From the NCBI GenBank assembly GCA_023333565.1, contig JAJKFH010003762.1:1426001-1490000 (forward strand): DNA of 64,000 bases. Reading direction: 5' to 3'. Origin of the DNA: Puffinus mauretanicus. Taxonomy: Eukaryota; Chordata; Aves; Procellariiformes; Procellariidae. Each line of letters starts with the position of its first letter. Position 1 is the first letter of the stretch. The notes beneath the pieces are model-generated. The model saw nothing but the letters and a program-made list of their open reading frames with translations. It ran no database searches and was not told the origin of the DNA. A program made the position numbers and the translations under genes. This document shows positions 51,123 to 63,242 of this stretch, one piece after another.

Positions 51123-54100
51123 TCTCAAACAGGGAAGAATCAAAAACAAATTACCACTGGAGGTAGAAAAGGGAAGTTAAGGAAGAAGACAAAAACTAAC
51201 GAGAAAAAAATTATTTTTGGATTACCTACATCACTGCTTTATTGTGGGGTTTTAAAAAAACCACATTGAATAAAAGTATGAAAATACAGTAGGATTGTGT
51301 ATGTAGGATACAGCGAGAAGATGTGGTACATGTGCTTCCACTGAGGTTTACATATCTACATACTAGGAAGATGTAGAATAACTTGAGACTTAGTTGAGAA
51401 CTCTCTTCTGGTTTTTCAATATGTTGAAAGATAGAAAATCAAACATAATGAAAGTATACATAACTCGTATTGAAAGATTAGCTATCTCTGCTAGAAGATT
51501 AACAATAGCCAGTAAGCATTTCCACACACTAAGATTTTGATTTATATCTTTGCCCCTTTAAACTACCGATCACATTGGTGGTTTTCCAATGGAAAAGGTA
51601 CCTTTAGAAAGTGCTGTAATTCTCCACTGTCACCTGCCAAATAATGGGAAATAATATCTGCAATGGACAGAACAGATAAAGCATAATATTTGAAATATTT
51701 AAGACTAGTCTTGATTAAAAGCAGGAAAACAAGCTTTAATACTGAATACAAGCTATCACAAGATCCTGGCCTAGCAGTAGGTATTATATTAAACATGACA
51801 TTGGGTTTAAAGATAAAAAAAAATAATCTAAAAAAACCCAAAAATCACACCAAACAGAACAGGAGAATTATTTTAAAGACAATTGAAGGATTAGAATGTA
51901 TGGGCTTATTTGTTCCTAAGAGTAGAAATTCTCTTCAGAGATGTGTGGTCCAAGATTAAAGATTCTGAAGCAGCAGAATGAACACTTATTTATTTAACAA
52001 CTGATTTTCAATGGCAGCAGGACAGCAACCTGAAGCAGTTGTATAGAAAAACAGACAAATAATACCTTTGTGAAAGAGCAGTAAGAGTCTACCTTTTACT
52101 TGAAATTTCTAATCAGTTTAAACAGAGTGAGAAACAGATTTTTTTTAAAGGAAATGCACAAATGCAGAAAACAAGACAATTCCTTTCATGAGGTGTTTTC
52201 TAATTAAAATGCCTAGACATTACTTTTTCATAAATTCATTGCTTGTCATGAAAGTGCTTGTTCTAGGGTGAATGAGAATCGATTTTACAGACTGCTTTCT
52301 CCTCTGCTGTTTCAGATTACAGATTATATGAAACTCTGGTATAAAAATATGGTAAATATTGAAATGAAACAGCCATTACCTATTTTGTTTGGTCAATTCT
52401 GTAAGCTAGATATTGTCCCCCAGGCAATATTACAGTCTTATACTCAAGAAACCTAGGTTACTCCTTTTGTTATATAGTCCTTTTAGTTTAGCAGTACCTT
52501 CAGCTAGAAGGACATGAGTTTTTCATTATAAATCTCATTTTGGTTGAATTGATTAATCAGCTAAATTTATATTAGCTTTAAATTTTTTAACTCAAGTTAT
52601 AAACATTATTTCTTTTGGGGGTTATTTCCCTTAATTATTAAAGAATAAATTGAGGAAAACTAGAGAATTAAATTGTTATTACTAGCTTCGTTTCAGTAAC
52701 CAAAATCAATTCAAGGAATTGCATGAAATTCCATATAGTTCTCTCAGTGAGCTTTTTACTGATACATAAGATCAGGCTCGCTGTAGAGAGCCCAAACCCA
52801 GCGCTTTTCCTTCTCAACTTGTATTAGTTCAACTGCCAAACTTCAGTTCAAACAAGTAGCAGTGAAAAAATTAAGCACTACTGATGCTAAAAACACACCT
52901 CCTAGCTCTATATGCAGCAACAGCAAGACTACTGCATCCATGCCCACCCTCACCTGTAAGCCAAGTCACTCATCACAACCCATCCTACCAGCAGTTACTA
53001 CCCTTCAGGTATGCCAATTACATGAGTGAATCACCCCACACATTGGAGATCAGTTCCTAACTCAATCAAAAGCAAGTGATAGTTTATATAAATTGTGTTT
53101 GTAAATCAGCCTGTCTTGCTGGCAGGGGAAGAAATCACACTTAGTTCAGCTGGCAGATCTAAGTCATCATTGGGCTTTCCTGAAGATGCGGGAAGACAAC
53201 TAGTCAACAGTGATGATGGTAGGCAACTTCAGTCAACACTAGAACTGAATCTGTAGCCATAAACTGTCTCAAAACTTAAGTGTTGCGGAGCTCTGATGCT
53301 CTCGTCTTACACAAGGAATTTTTACCTACCAATTTTAAAATATTTCAACAAATGGCATGTTCTATGTTACATTGCATGTGTCTGGAATTTACTCCTAAAG
53401 GAGTTTTGTATATTGAAAGAAGCATTTGAGAAGAATTTTCAAAACTGCTCCAGGTCAGCCTGTTTTTATCTACATAACTGGGACGTCACTGATCCCATTT
53501 AATCTACTTGAATTAAAGTATTAAATATTGGCTTAACTGTTCCCTAATATAATTAACAGTGGTAATTCACTTCAGTGGGTTCAGAGTTCAGATATTTAAT
53601 GCTTTCAGTGGTCCGAAACTTACTTTCTCATTTCATATATAATTATGTCTGGATTATATCCTTTAGCAGCATCCAGTATTAGCATCATTTTCATTACTTG
53701 GTGGTTTGTTTTTTTTTTTCTCTCTTCCACTAAACTAAACCACGTTAATACTGTTGACTGGCTGCAAGAAATGTTTATTCTTTGGTGCAAATGGAGAAAC
53801 TGTGACAGGTAATTGTTAGGCTGACGTAAAACAGCTTGTTGAAATGTCAGCCTGAAACTACAGCAAATACGTCACGTGAAGGATTACTTAAAATTTACTT
53901 CAATGAACAATGTTTAATGATGGTTTATACAGTTTTATAAAAGCACCTTAACACCTTTCTGATCTAAACCAGAACACTTAAGTATTTCAAACCAACAGCA
54001 GACCACCCAATACCTTTGCCTGGAAGCCTCAGCAATCCCATCTTTGGAGGGCAGTGTACATACTCTTAATACTGTGAACATTTTAATTGCATTTAGATTA

Positions 54101-57100
54101 TTATCTCATGCTCCAGCAAAAAACCTATAGCATTTAATTAAAGAAGTAAAATAATGTGGTAGTTAAATATTAAATAAACAGCTATTTTTGAGTATACATG
54201 CAAAGGAACACAAAGCATTCTTGTAATCAATCAATCAGTGTTTAATAACCATTTACATATAATGACAAAATTTAGGAATAAGAGCCCAAAGGTTACCACT
54301 GATTAAACAAGTCAGGCTCTCAAAGCACAGCATTCTACTGCATGTTATAAGCATGTACTCTTCAGAGCCCCAAACCTGCATTTCCCCCATATAGGCAAGC
54401 ATGTGCTGATGTCAGTCTGGGGTCACTCCAATGATCCCAAAGAATTCTGATGCATTCTACTTAAGCTGCAGAGCTGGATGGTAAATTCAAGAAAAATATC
54501 CACTAAAAATGATCTCCATAATTCATACACATTCCAAAACACAGTAACAGCAATGATGACCAATTATTCTTTCAGTTAGACCTGGCATAGCAACGAACTC
54601 TCACTTTTTGCATTACTAATCCAGTCCATCCTGAAAAGAGAGTTATAGAAAAAAACACTGGTCATTTTGAAGCAAAGACACATACTTATGGTTGACAATG
54701 TCTAAAGTCTTCAGGATTTCCTGAGAAGTTTACTACACTAGCTTCTGACTCTCCTTCTTTCTTTATAGGACGTAATGTGATTCAGCTGTAATTACTAGGT
54801 CCAGCCTTGTCACCCTCACTTACTGCAAGTGGCAGCTAGCCCAACTTACTGCACAAGGTAAGTGGCACTTGTTTCACGTGCAGTTCTTGACTCAAGACAA
54901 TCACAACTATTGCTGGCTATTGCTTTGTGAGAGGTGTGGATTTTTCAAGCAGCAGCCTGCTGCTCAGAGATGTGGCTCACTTTGTATTAGGTGAAGCAAT
55001 GATTTGCCTTCCCAATAACCGGTAGCTCTCCATGGTCCTTCAGTCTCTTCAATCACTTCATTTATGACACACAAGTTCATGCGTTTTTGCTAATCAGTAC
55101 TGATGATCTGGACATCTGGTGCTCTCTCTAGTGTATAAACAGATTTCAAGCCTAAATCATGTCTCAATTACACCCCTTAAACTATCATAACACAGATGAA
55201 GAAAAACAAGTCCCCAAAGTAAGACTCACTTCAGTTCTTGATCTCTCATACTTGGTTCATGTCAGATTAAGCCTTTGATTCTTAGCAAACTACCTACATG
55301 CCAACTGTTCAGTATCCCCTATAAAATGTAAGGTAGCTTATCCCTCTTTCACTAAACAGTACTCTATGCCTTTTTGGTAAGGTAAGAGCAAGCACCAAGG
55401 CAGCAACAGAAGAGCTTCAGTTGTGCACCTATAGACACAGTGTTGGCAAAAGTATTGCCCCTACAGATTGAACTAGAACAGCAGACCCCAAAATATAGTT
55501 CAAACTTTAAAATGAAATTACATACAGCAATCGCATTACTGCAAAATTTGTCTTTAAAACAGTATCATTATCTGAAAACCTGCTTCACAGTGAAAGAGAA
55601 GATAGACAAAGGAGATATGGCTTCAACTTCCAGCTCTGCCAGAGACTCCCTATGCAAGCTTAAGCAAAACATAAATGTTTTGCTGTTCTCCATTTTAGAA
55701 ACCAGGAGCAGCAAATACGTCTTTTCTCCCTCTCCTGTCATCTGCCTTTTTTTGTTTACACTGCAGTACTGGGAAGACACACAGACATGACTTAGTCAAA
55801 ACACAGTTACTCTCATTCATTTCAACAGGAGTTCCTCAAGATCCTGGTCACTCAGTTACCTCCCTCTTCTTAATGTCTACACAGAGAATTAAGCCAAGGT
55901 TTAATTTAAAGAAAGGCTTTTTCACTTACACTAGGAATCAAATTTCTGTTCTGCAAGGTAGAAAGGCCTAGTGTGGTATCTTCCAAAAAAAGTTTTAAAA
56001 ACCCTAAATTACTACTATTTGAAGTGACAATTCAGATCACTGCCAAGTCGTGATTTCTTAGAACAAATACATCTTCCATTTTGCCTCTCATTAATTTCAA
56101 TATTACTTTAATCTTACACCACTCAATATTTATCAGATATTTCTCATACAAGAGAAAAAAAGAAAGACTACTTAGCAATGACATCTTAGATGACAAAACA
56201 AAAGGTATGGAAAACACAATCCGGTAATCAAGGAGTGATATTTGCTATATAATACAGCTAATCATAGCAATTCACACATAATATACTAATAGTCCATTAT
56301 TTATCCCTTTTTATGCCTCTTTAGTTTTCCAGTGAGTCCATTTAGAATTATAAACTGCTGCCTGCTTTGACAGTGAGGGACAATGCTCCAGCTACAGCTA
56401 TGGAGGGGAACCCACATTGCAGAAGTTAAAACAAGATTATTCCTACCTTTCATTTCTCATCTACCCTATAATTCTGCTTTTGATACTGCAATTAAACATA
56501 AAAGTTCAGGATATACTTTTATACCTTGCCTGAAGTTAGAGAACTACCAATTTTCAGCCATGGTGCAACTTGCAATACTCTTTTTCTTTAATATTAGCAA
56601 GTGAAGAAAATGTAAAAAATGCAAAATTTAAAAGATTGAGGTAAAGTAATCATGAGATAACACTACTAGTCAGACTACAACAAAAATTTGAAAACCTAAG
56701 ACTTAAAAGTAACTGTAATTCAATATGCAAAAGGACTTAACCCAATACTCTGTTGAAATTAATGAGCACTATTCCATCAACTTTAACAGAAAACAAATAA
56801 ATTAAGTGCTCATCCACTTACCAGAGTGCATTTTCAAAAAAGCAAAGCAGGCTTTAGAGATAGTGTTGAGACTTAACTTGGAATTTTTCTATAATTCATT
56901 GTTAAACAAAAGAGAAAGTTCATGCCTTGCTAGCTTTTATAAATATCTCTGTAGTTCTCTCCATTTTTCACATTAGTCACAAGGGACTGTAAGTTTTCAA
57001 ATATTTTAAGGTATAGCTACAATAGGCTATTACAGAATACAGGTGGCCTCCTGGCTACCTCTCCTTTCCCTGATAGCATTACTCAGCATACAGCTCTAAA

Positions 57101-60100
57101 GAGTGCTTGAGAAAGAAACAACTCTCAACTCCCTTGGTTCAGTTTCTTGGATAGTTGCCACTTGATAAACTAGCCAATTTTGATACTGCTACAGTAATAA
57201 CACAAAATCATCCATTATAATCTTAGTCTCCAGCTGGAGAAGAGCACCAGTGTAAAGAAGGTACCTGTCTTTATAGACAAGGTTTGTAAAAACAAATTGG
57301 GAAATTACTTATGGGTCTGCTGGGAAAGTCTTGTGATTTGGGGTAGGGGAAAACAGCCAAAGCCTCTGAAACATCTTTCACATAGGGACATACCTATAGT
57401 ATACTGCTCAGAGCATTGTTTTAGTAAAAAGTTACTCAGGAAGTGTTTAACCTTTATTAGCCTAAAGTATTGGCCATTATTGAATACAAATATACACCCT
57501 CTTCCCCTCTCCAAGACCTTTAGATCAGACATGTCACTGATTTGAATTCAATTCTAAACTTTGAGTATCTTCAGTTAGTAGTCAGTCATACAATGCTAAG
57601 ATTGTATGTTTCATTGTATGTTTCTATTTGACAAATAGCAAAAAAGTCTTTTCTGAGCATAGACCTTGTGAAATTTTTAAAATTTTACAAAAGCTCTTTT
57701 TTCCATGGATCAAAATTATTTAAGATTAGTTGTCCTTGTAACCAGTACACCTTACTCTTTCATATTTGGAGAAGCAAGCCAAAATACTCACATAACTACC
57801 CTAAGGTTTTAGCACAGTTATAATTCTTAGCAAGCCACATTTGTGAATATCTGACTGTTTTTTCCTCATCACTTTGAAGAAGCAGTCTTGTTTGCTCATT
57901 GTTGAAGAAAAGTATGCTTTAAGCTGGCAACAAGTTGACAACCTGTCTCTTCTTAGCATCCCCTGAAGCTAACATTTGTAAAACCATCTTGTGGGGCAAA
58001 TAGGTCAATTGTTGACTTTATGCTTTTTAGAGATATAGTTCTGTATTCATTTCTACTGAGAAGCTGACAACTTGGACATACTAAAGACTACAGTTTCCCA
58101 GGACTTGTCTCCTTCCAAACAGCAGCCAAAGTGTGCATGTGGGGAAAAATAAAACAAAACAGTTATGAATGTAAGATATTGTTAAAGAATGCAAAGGAAA
58201 TTTTTTTCAGACTGAGCAGGAAGTGAATATGAGAGACAAGTATACCAAGCTAAAATGTTATTCCCATTTTCATTAAAAACCTGCAAATTCATGATCAACA
58301 TCAAAATGGTTCTAGTATTCCATCAGCACTATTTATATATGAGTCTAAGAATGTTTATTTTTGTGAATTTTCACTGCAAAGGTAACTCATTCTGGCTTTT
58401 CTCTAGGTTTGCAATTTTGGATCTCTAGCACACATTAGCAGTTAACTGTAATTTACAGCACTTGTTGACACCTTCCAAAGAAGGATGTGGCTAGGCAATA
58501 TATAAGCTTTAACTAAATTAACATTACAAGAACTTTCTGTTCTCAAACTCAGTCTTTGGAAAAATCTGTATGCTCAACAGTTTTGGTGCTTAGTCACATA
58601 AAATTGCTCTTTCAAGTGATAAGATCCCAGACAATTGTGTGTCTGAAAAAAATGAGCAAGAAAAAAAAAAGTAGCAGCTAAACACAACGTATGTGTGGTA
58701 ACTTTCTGCAATGGTTTGGCAGACCAGTTTGTCTATCCCAATTCAAATACCAAGTACTATATTAATACACAAAGGCAGTAACTTGCCTTATTTTCAAACA
58801 CAATCCTCTAGGACCTCATCACTTAAAAATCAGCAGTCTTATGTGACTAAGCACCAAAAATGTTAAAAAACAAATGTATTTGCACAGATGTTAAATACCA
58901 ATGCAATGTATCTACAACTGTTACGAAACAACATCAAAAAGATTTAAGACGGATTTAGAATGGCCACTGCACTTGTTTTCAAGTAACACTGAATATCAAA
59001 GAGCAAGACACAAACTGTAGTAATGAGTTTGCATTTTTATACTGCCTTTCAGGCATAGTCATATGTTATTCTGTCAGCAGCAGTTGAAGGAGTTACTCGT
59101 TGTACTTTCCCTTTTAACCTACTCCCACTCTCATCATCATGACTCACTGTTCACTCCCACGGTCTTACCACAGATTACTTGCTTCCACTCAATACTAAGA
59201 ATACACTTATTTTAAAGGGCCAAGGAAGTCACCAAGGATCTAACTGTTTCACAGATGCAGTTTAGTGAACAGCCATAGAAGCATCTGAGGAGGCTCAAGC
59301 ATGGAAATGGTAATTTCTGGCAATAAAGTAGAAACAAAATATTGTAATGTGCAGCTTCAGACTGGATCTGCTGTTGATAGAAGAATAAAGTGTAACTACA
59401 GCCTTAACCTTTAAAGAGCCTTGTGCACCTTAACATCTACTGAAAGACTGCATTAAGTTATTACATACAGTTTCCCTCCCCAACAGTAAAGCTTAACATC
59501 ATCTAGTTTGACATAGGTATCATAGGTTCTTAAAACCACTTGAACACCATCTATGATTTCAGAGTAGCAAGATAAGTAGTCAAGCTAGGTTTCAGCTTAT
59601 TCAACTACACTGTCAGGAATAACAATTCTAAATTTTGAAGACAAATACTGGTACCTATCCTGCATGGACATAGGAGCCCTGAAAAATCAATAAAAGCAGG
59701 AATAGCTCTCTAAAGATCCAAAAATGATGCCTACTGAGGCAGGGCAGAAATAAGCAGAACAAGACTGCACTCACAGGCCTGTTCCTAGTCTACTGGATAA
59801 TGTTCGTCATAGAGCAGTATTACTTGACTTCATTAGCCTAAAGATAATGGGTGCTGCTTTGAAATATGTGCCCTTAACTTGGGTACGCAACCCTTGAACT
59901 CTTACCTGAACCATTCTTGGGGATGGTTCATGTAGAATATATTCATGTCCACTTCAAGGACTGGTCTTTTGTGAACTGATGAGAAAATAAATGCATATAT
60001 TATTGAAGTATGTAATAAATAATGTAGAATGACATGTAAGAGAAAAGAATACTTCAAAGTTTCTTTGAATCAAAATATTTTACGTGTTATTGACTAGAGT

Positions 60101-61362
60101 TCAGAATTACCGCAGAATTATCTATGGTAGAATTATTAAGTGGGGAACAGTGGCTTGACAATACAAAGCCAAGGTGGATAACTGCAATCTTACCTTCTTG
60201 GAGAAAAACAGGAAAATTACATACATAATAATCCCCTTCCTTAAAAAAATCAATAACTTAACAACAAAATCACTGGATAAATCCAGAGTGGTTTTTCTTG
60301 TTTTGTTGGGGTTTTTTTTTGACAGAAAAACATGAAGCAGTACATCAAAAGTACAAATTCTGCTTCAAATAAGTGAATAGGAATGTACAACTCCTTGACA
60401 CTATATAATGAAATCCACTGAACTGACAGGCTTTGTGAAAAGCATGAGTTCAACCAGCTTCTGCTGAACAGGAATTCTGCTGTTGATACATCCTTTACAT
60501 GGAAAGGTAAAGTACCATTAAGGTCCTCCTGAAATTACTGAATCCACATTTAAATAGAGAACTCAGGCTAGTCATGGACTTCTCTACAAGGTTCATTATC
60601 AGGAAATGCCCATTTTAATTACCCTCCTAAAGACTCTGGAATTCAACCAGAGGACAAAACTGTGCAGTAAACAACAGCTTACTTCATTAAGTATATAAAG
60701 GATTTCAACAGCTGAATCTTTATCAATCTTTGATAACCTTCCCATTTTCCTCTATTTCACCTTCTTTCTCCTCTGGAAGATCCTGTACCATTGTTTGATG
60801 AGCTTCCACTATTATTAGCCTTTCCTTGCTCACAGTTAAGAGTGTCAGGAGTTTTCCTCGGCTGAGATTAGTCTGGATTTACCATCAACTTTTATGGTGC
60901 TAGGAGAAAGAATGGGTTTGATTAATACTAAACATTTTAAAAGAAACCCTTGTACTTCAACAGCCTCTCTTTCTAAAATCTACTTAATTTTTTTAAAGGC
61001 TGAAATAACTAGTAATTAGATTATAAGACATATTCCTACTCATAGCAAGTAGATGAAGCATACATTTTCCTTGCAATGTTCTTTACTTTAAAACACGTTA
61101 GAGAAACTCCATCCTATGAGTCTGAGATTACCTTGTGTTATACACTAGAATTCTCGGTACTTTAGAAAGTGCATTGGACTTTCAGATTCATTCCTACTGT
61201 TATTGTATGACGTCGGAGCATTCCTATCTCTCCCCCTGTTTTGAACAGCTATCACGTTTAGATGATCTGTACTCAGTATATCTATATTAATGTACATACT
61301 ATATTGAGTAATTTGGAAAGGTTCAGTTTTCTTCATGTCATTGTCATCTTTATTTCATTATC

Positions 61363-61529
61363 GGTCACTGGAACAGGCTCCCTAGGGAAGTCATGGCACC
61401 AAGCCTATCAGAGTTCAAGGAGCATCTGGACAACGCTCTTAGTCATATAGTTTAGTTTTAGGTAGTCCTGCAAGGAGCAGGGGGTTGGACTCGATGATAC
61501 TTATGGGTCCCTTCCAACTTGAGATACTC
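61363..61529 (+). mobile_element. CR1 LINE, 5'-truncated 3' end
   Basis: The segment runs from CACTGGAACAGGCTCCCTAG through GTTCAAGGAGCATCTGGACA and TTGGACTCGATGATACTTAT to CCCTTCCAACTTGAGATACT. These are hallmarks of the last codons of CR1 ORF2 (a W-N-R-L-P-like region, then a P-S-L..FK..LD-like region) and the short 3' UTR of avian CR1. Only about 165 bp remains, as is usual for 5'-truncated CR1 copies. The usual ATTCTATG-type octamer tail is missing. In its place the element end forms an 11-bp hairpin with the following sequence. It lies about 400 bp beyond the ANAPC10 poly(A) signal and points toward that gene. Confidence 0.93.
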
Positions 61530-61939
61530 AAGTTGGATTTATGATCTACTTCACAGTTATGAAGAAGGCTAAATCCATGCAGAGAGTCATTAAGCAGAAA
61601 AAACCCTATACAGAAAAGAGTACAACACATTAACATAAGCAATGACAGGAAAATACTACTGGTAATGTCTTTAAACTATGTCTGTTCAAGAAGAATGCTC
61701 TTTCAAAAGAGCAACTTTTAGGTCAAGGAATGAACAGTAAACACTATAGAACAAACTATTTCCACGCATAATCATTCGGGGAAGAATCACCCAAAACTGT
61801 ATTATATCAAATCAATTATTGATTCCTGGTCACAAATACGTTCTTTTAAAGTGCCCAGGTTTTCTTCCTCTCAGATAGTATAAGAGCACTCAAAGACTCC
61901 AAGCAAAAGTAATGCAAAATTACAGACTACAATATACTG
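61530..61939. other. Spacer between CR1 and ANAPC10 3' end
   Basis: About 410 bp of AT-rich DNA separates the CR1 3' end from the ANAPC10 cleavage region. Nothing is recognised in it. Confidence 0.6.
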
Positions 61940-61954
61940 TAACACAAGATTATC

Positions 61955-61960
61955 TTTATT
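61955..61960 (-). terminator. ANAPC10: ANAPC10 poly(A) signal (distal AATAAA)
   Basis: A canonical AATAAA on the minus strand, in the context TTTTGAAATAAAGATAATC, is followed by TG-rich sequence. It is the best candidate for the mRNA 3' end. The proximal AATAAA at 62067-62072 is so close to the stop codon that it would leave almost no UTR. Confidence 0.75.
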
Positions 61961-62019
61961 TCAAAATCATACAAAGTATAAACAAAAAGATATAATTACA
62001 CTGAAGTAAACCCTGCTCT

Positions 62020-62039
62020 TTAAGTATTTGAATACTTAA
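62020..62039. repeat. 9-bp inverted repeat in the ANAPC10 3' UTR
   Basis: TTAAGTATT (62020-62028) and AATACTTAA (62031-62039) are exact reverse complements separated by TG. In the mRNA (minus strand) this could form an AU-only stem about 50 nt after the stop codon. The tiny spacer makes a cruciform-like DNA palindrome as likely as an RNA hairpin. Confidence 0.7.
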
Positions 62040-62090
62040 GTAATGATACTGCCATCAAAAAATGCCTTTATTATTTCTCATTAAGAAATT

Positions 62091-62321
62091 TTATCTTATG
62101 GAGCGATACATCATGAAATCAATTGTTGTACATCTAGGGAATTTACCAATAGAGCTCTCTTCCACCGGGGTGTACACTTTGATTTGTCTCATGTGAGTGT
62201 CTCTTCCATTTTGGTGATTAGCTAGAACAGCAATCTGAATCATAAACGTGCGAATAGGCTTCTTATGAGTATCTGTTAAAGGAACATGAATCCAGCCGCT
62301 TGGTTCCACTAATTCAAGTTG
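62091..62321 (-). CDS. ANAPC10: ANAPC10 (APC10/DOC1), last coding exon
   Basis: The exon encodes 76 residues and a TAA stop, starting QLELVEPSGW and ending DFMMYRSIR. I recognise this as the C-terminal part of APC10, whose human form has 185 residues, so this is about residues 110-185. APC10 is a small DOC-domain (beta-jellyroll) subunit of the nuclear anaphase-promoting complex ubiquitin ligase. With the CDC20 or CDH1 co-activator it forms the receptor for destruction-box substrates and raises processivity. The final Ile-Arg pair seen here is the known tail that docks on the TPR subunit CDC27/APC3. The family signatures NHQNGRDTHMRQIK and PRCTTIDFMMYR are intact, with no frameshift. Compared with human from memory, only a few changes appear (DTHKKPIR, QIKVY). 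The exon begins after a TTTTTGGCAG acceptor, in phase 0. Reading continues open into the intron, so the open frame upstream to 62369 is not coding. Earlier exons are outside the window. Confidence 0.97.
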   Translation of the reverse strand, partial: QLELVEPSGWIHVPLTDTHKKPIRTFMIQIAVLANHQNGRDTHMRQIKVYTPVEESSIGKFPRCTTIDFMMYRSIR

Positions 62322-62350
62322 CTGCCAAAAACAAGACAAAAAAGCAAAAC
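62322..62350 (-). promoter_or_regulatory. ANAPC10: Splice acceptor of the ANAPC10 last exon
   Basis: On the minus strand a pyrimidine-rich tract (TTTTGCTTTTTTGTCTTG followed by TTTTTGGCAG) ends in AG at 62322-62323. The next base, 62321, starts the codon CAA for the Gln of QLEL. The tract and its agreement with the known protein fix the exon boundary. Confidence 0.9.
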
Positions 62351-63225
62351 ATTCAGAAACAGTTAACATACTTAATATAAATGATCACATATTAAACCTG
62401 TTTAATAGACCAGAGACTTGCAAATCAGATTTCAGTTACTTTTTCAAATGAATTTGAAATAGTACAGTTGAATACTCATAGCTAATTTACTGCTGGTGTA
62501 ATTGGATATAAATTAATTTGGTTGACTACAGTTGTGTTTGCTTTTGCCTTTCGGAATCTACCCTTCATTTTGTGCTTTAACCTTAAAATAAAAATCAATA
62601 TAAAAAAATACAGACTTGAGTATAAATTCAAGAAAGTCAAAGCAGTACTATCTGGATCTTGTTACTGAAGTACACTGCTCAAAGATGACAGAAAATACGC
62701 ATCTTAAAGTTAAATTGTTTTATCTAGGCACTCTGAACTAAAATATGCTAGAACGGCTTACGTAGGAAACTAAATCCACACAAAGTCTGGGTTTTCAGAA
62801 ATTCCTTAGATTATTAGGGGGACTGGGGAGGAGGAAGAGGAAGATGACAGCGGAAAAAATACAGGATAACTCACAGACTTCATCTCACCTATGTGTCAAG
62901 ACAGATGCCTGGCCAATTAGTAACTGCTGCACAGCCATTTATTCACATTCTAAGGTCCACTTTGGCTTGGCTTTTACACAACAAACCAAGTGTAATATGA
63001 TTATTTTTTTCTTTTTTAATTTTGATCCTACAGAAACCAATGTCAAAGCAAGCAAAGAATTTCATTTCGTTAACTCTAAACCACATCACTGACACATCAG
63101 CATGCTGAAATCAAGCTAGATGCTATGCAGAAGTGTGGTAACAGCTTTTGTTTAAAGCTAGTTGCCTAACTTCAAAGCACAGCTCAAAACACATATGGAA
63201 GAGCACACAAGTAAGCGGAAGTCTT

Positions 63226-63242
63226 GGGGGGGAAGGGGGGGG
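63226..63242 (+). repeat. G-run pair in ANAPC10 intron
   Basis: Seven G, two A and eight G lie on the plus strand, which is the template strand of ANAPC10. The tract has enough G for a compact quadruplex. Confidence 0.75.

Larger units (their letters stand above)
48037..61362. other. Intergenic, no gene seen
   Basis: About 13 kb holds only homopolymer tracts and short palindromes (for example TGAACCAT/ATGGTTCA at 59907-59930). No exon, CpG island or recognised transposon was found. Confidence 0.6.
61940..62090 (-). other. ANAPC10: ANAPC10 3' UTR (inferred extent)
   Basis: This is the roughly 150 nt between the ANAPC10 stop codon and the probable cleavage site. It is AT-rich and holds two AATAAA hexamers on the minus strand. 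One lies only about 20 nt after the stop (62067-62072) and the other is distal (61955-61960). The distal one is better placed, because a TG-rich stretch (TTGTGTTACAG, then TGTAGTCTG) follows it as expected downstream of cleavage. A near-perfect palindrome lies at 62020-62039. The left limit is an estimate of about 15-20 nt beyond the distal hexamer. Transcript data would settle it. Confidence 0.75.

Noticed and set aside
57666..57690. 25-bp AT-only near-palindrome
   Set aside because: It is built from A and T runs, so chance pairing is likely in this composition.
62322..62369. Upstream extension of the ANAPC10 exon frame to a Met
   Set aside because: These codons are intronic. The pyrimidine tract and AG acceptor directly precede the codon where similarity to APC10 begins.
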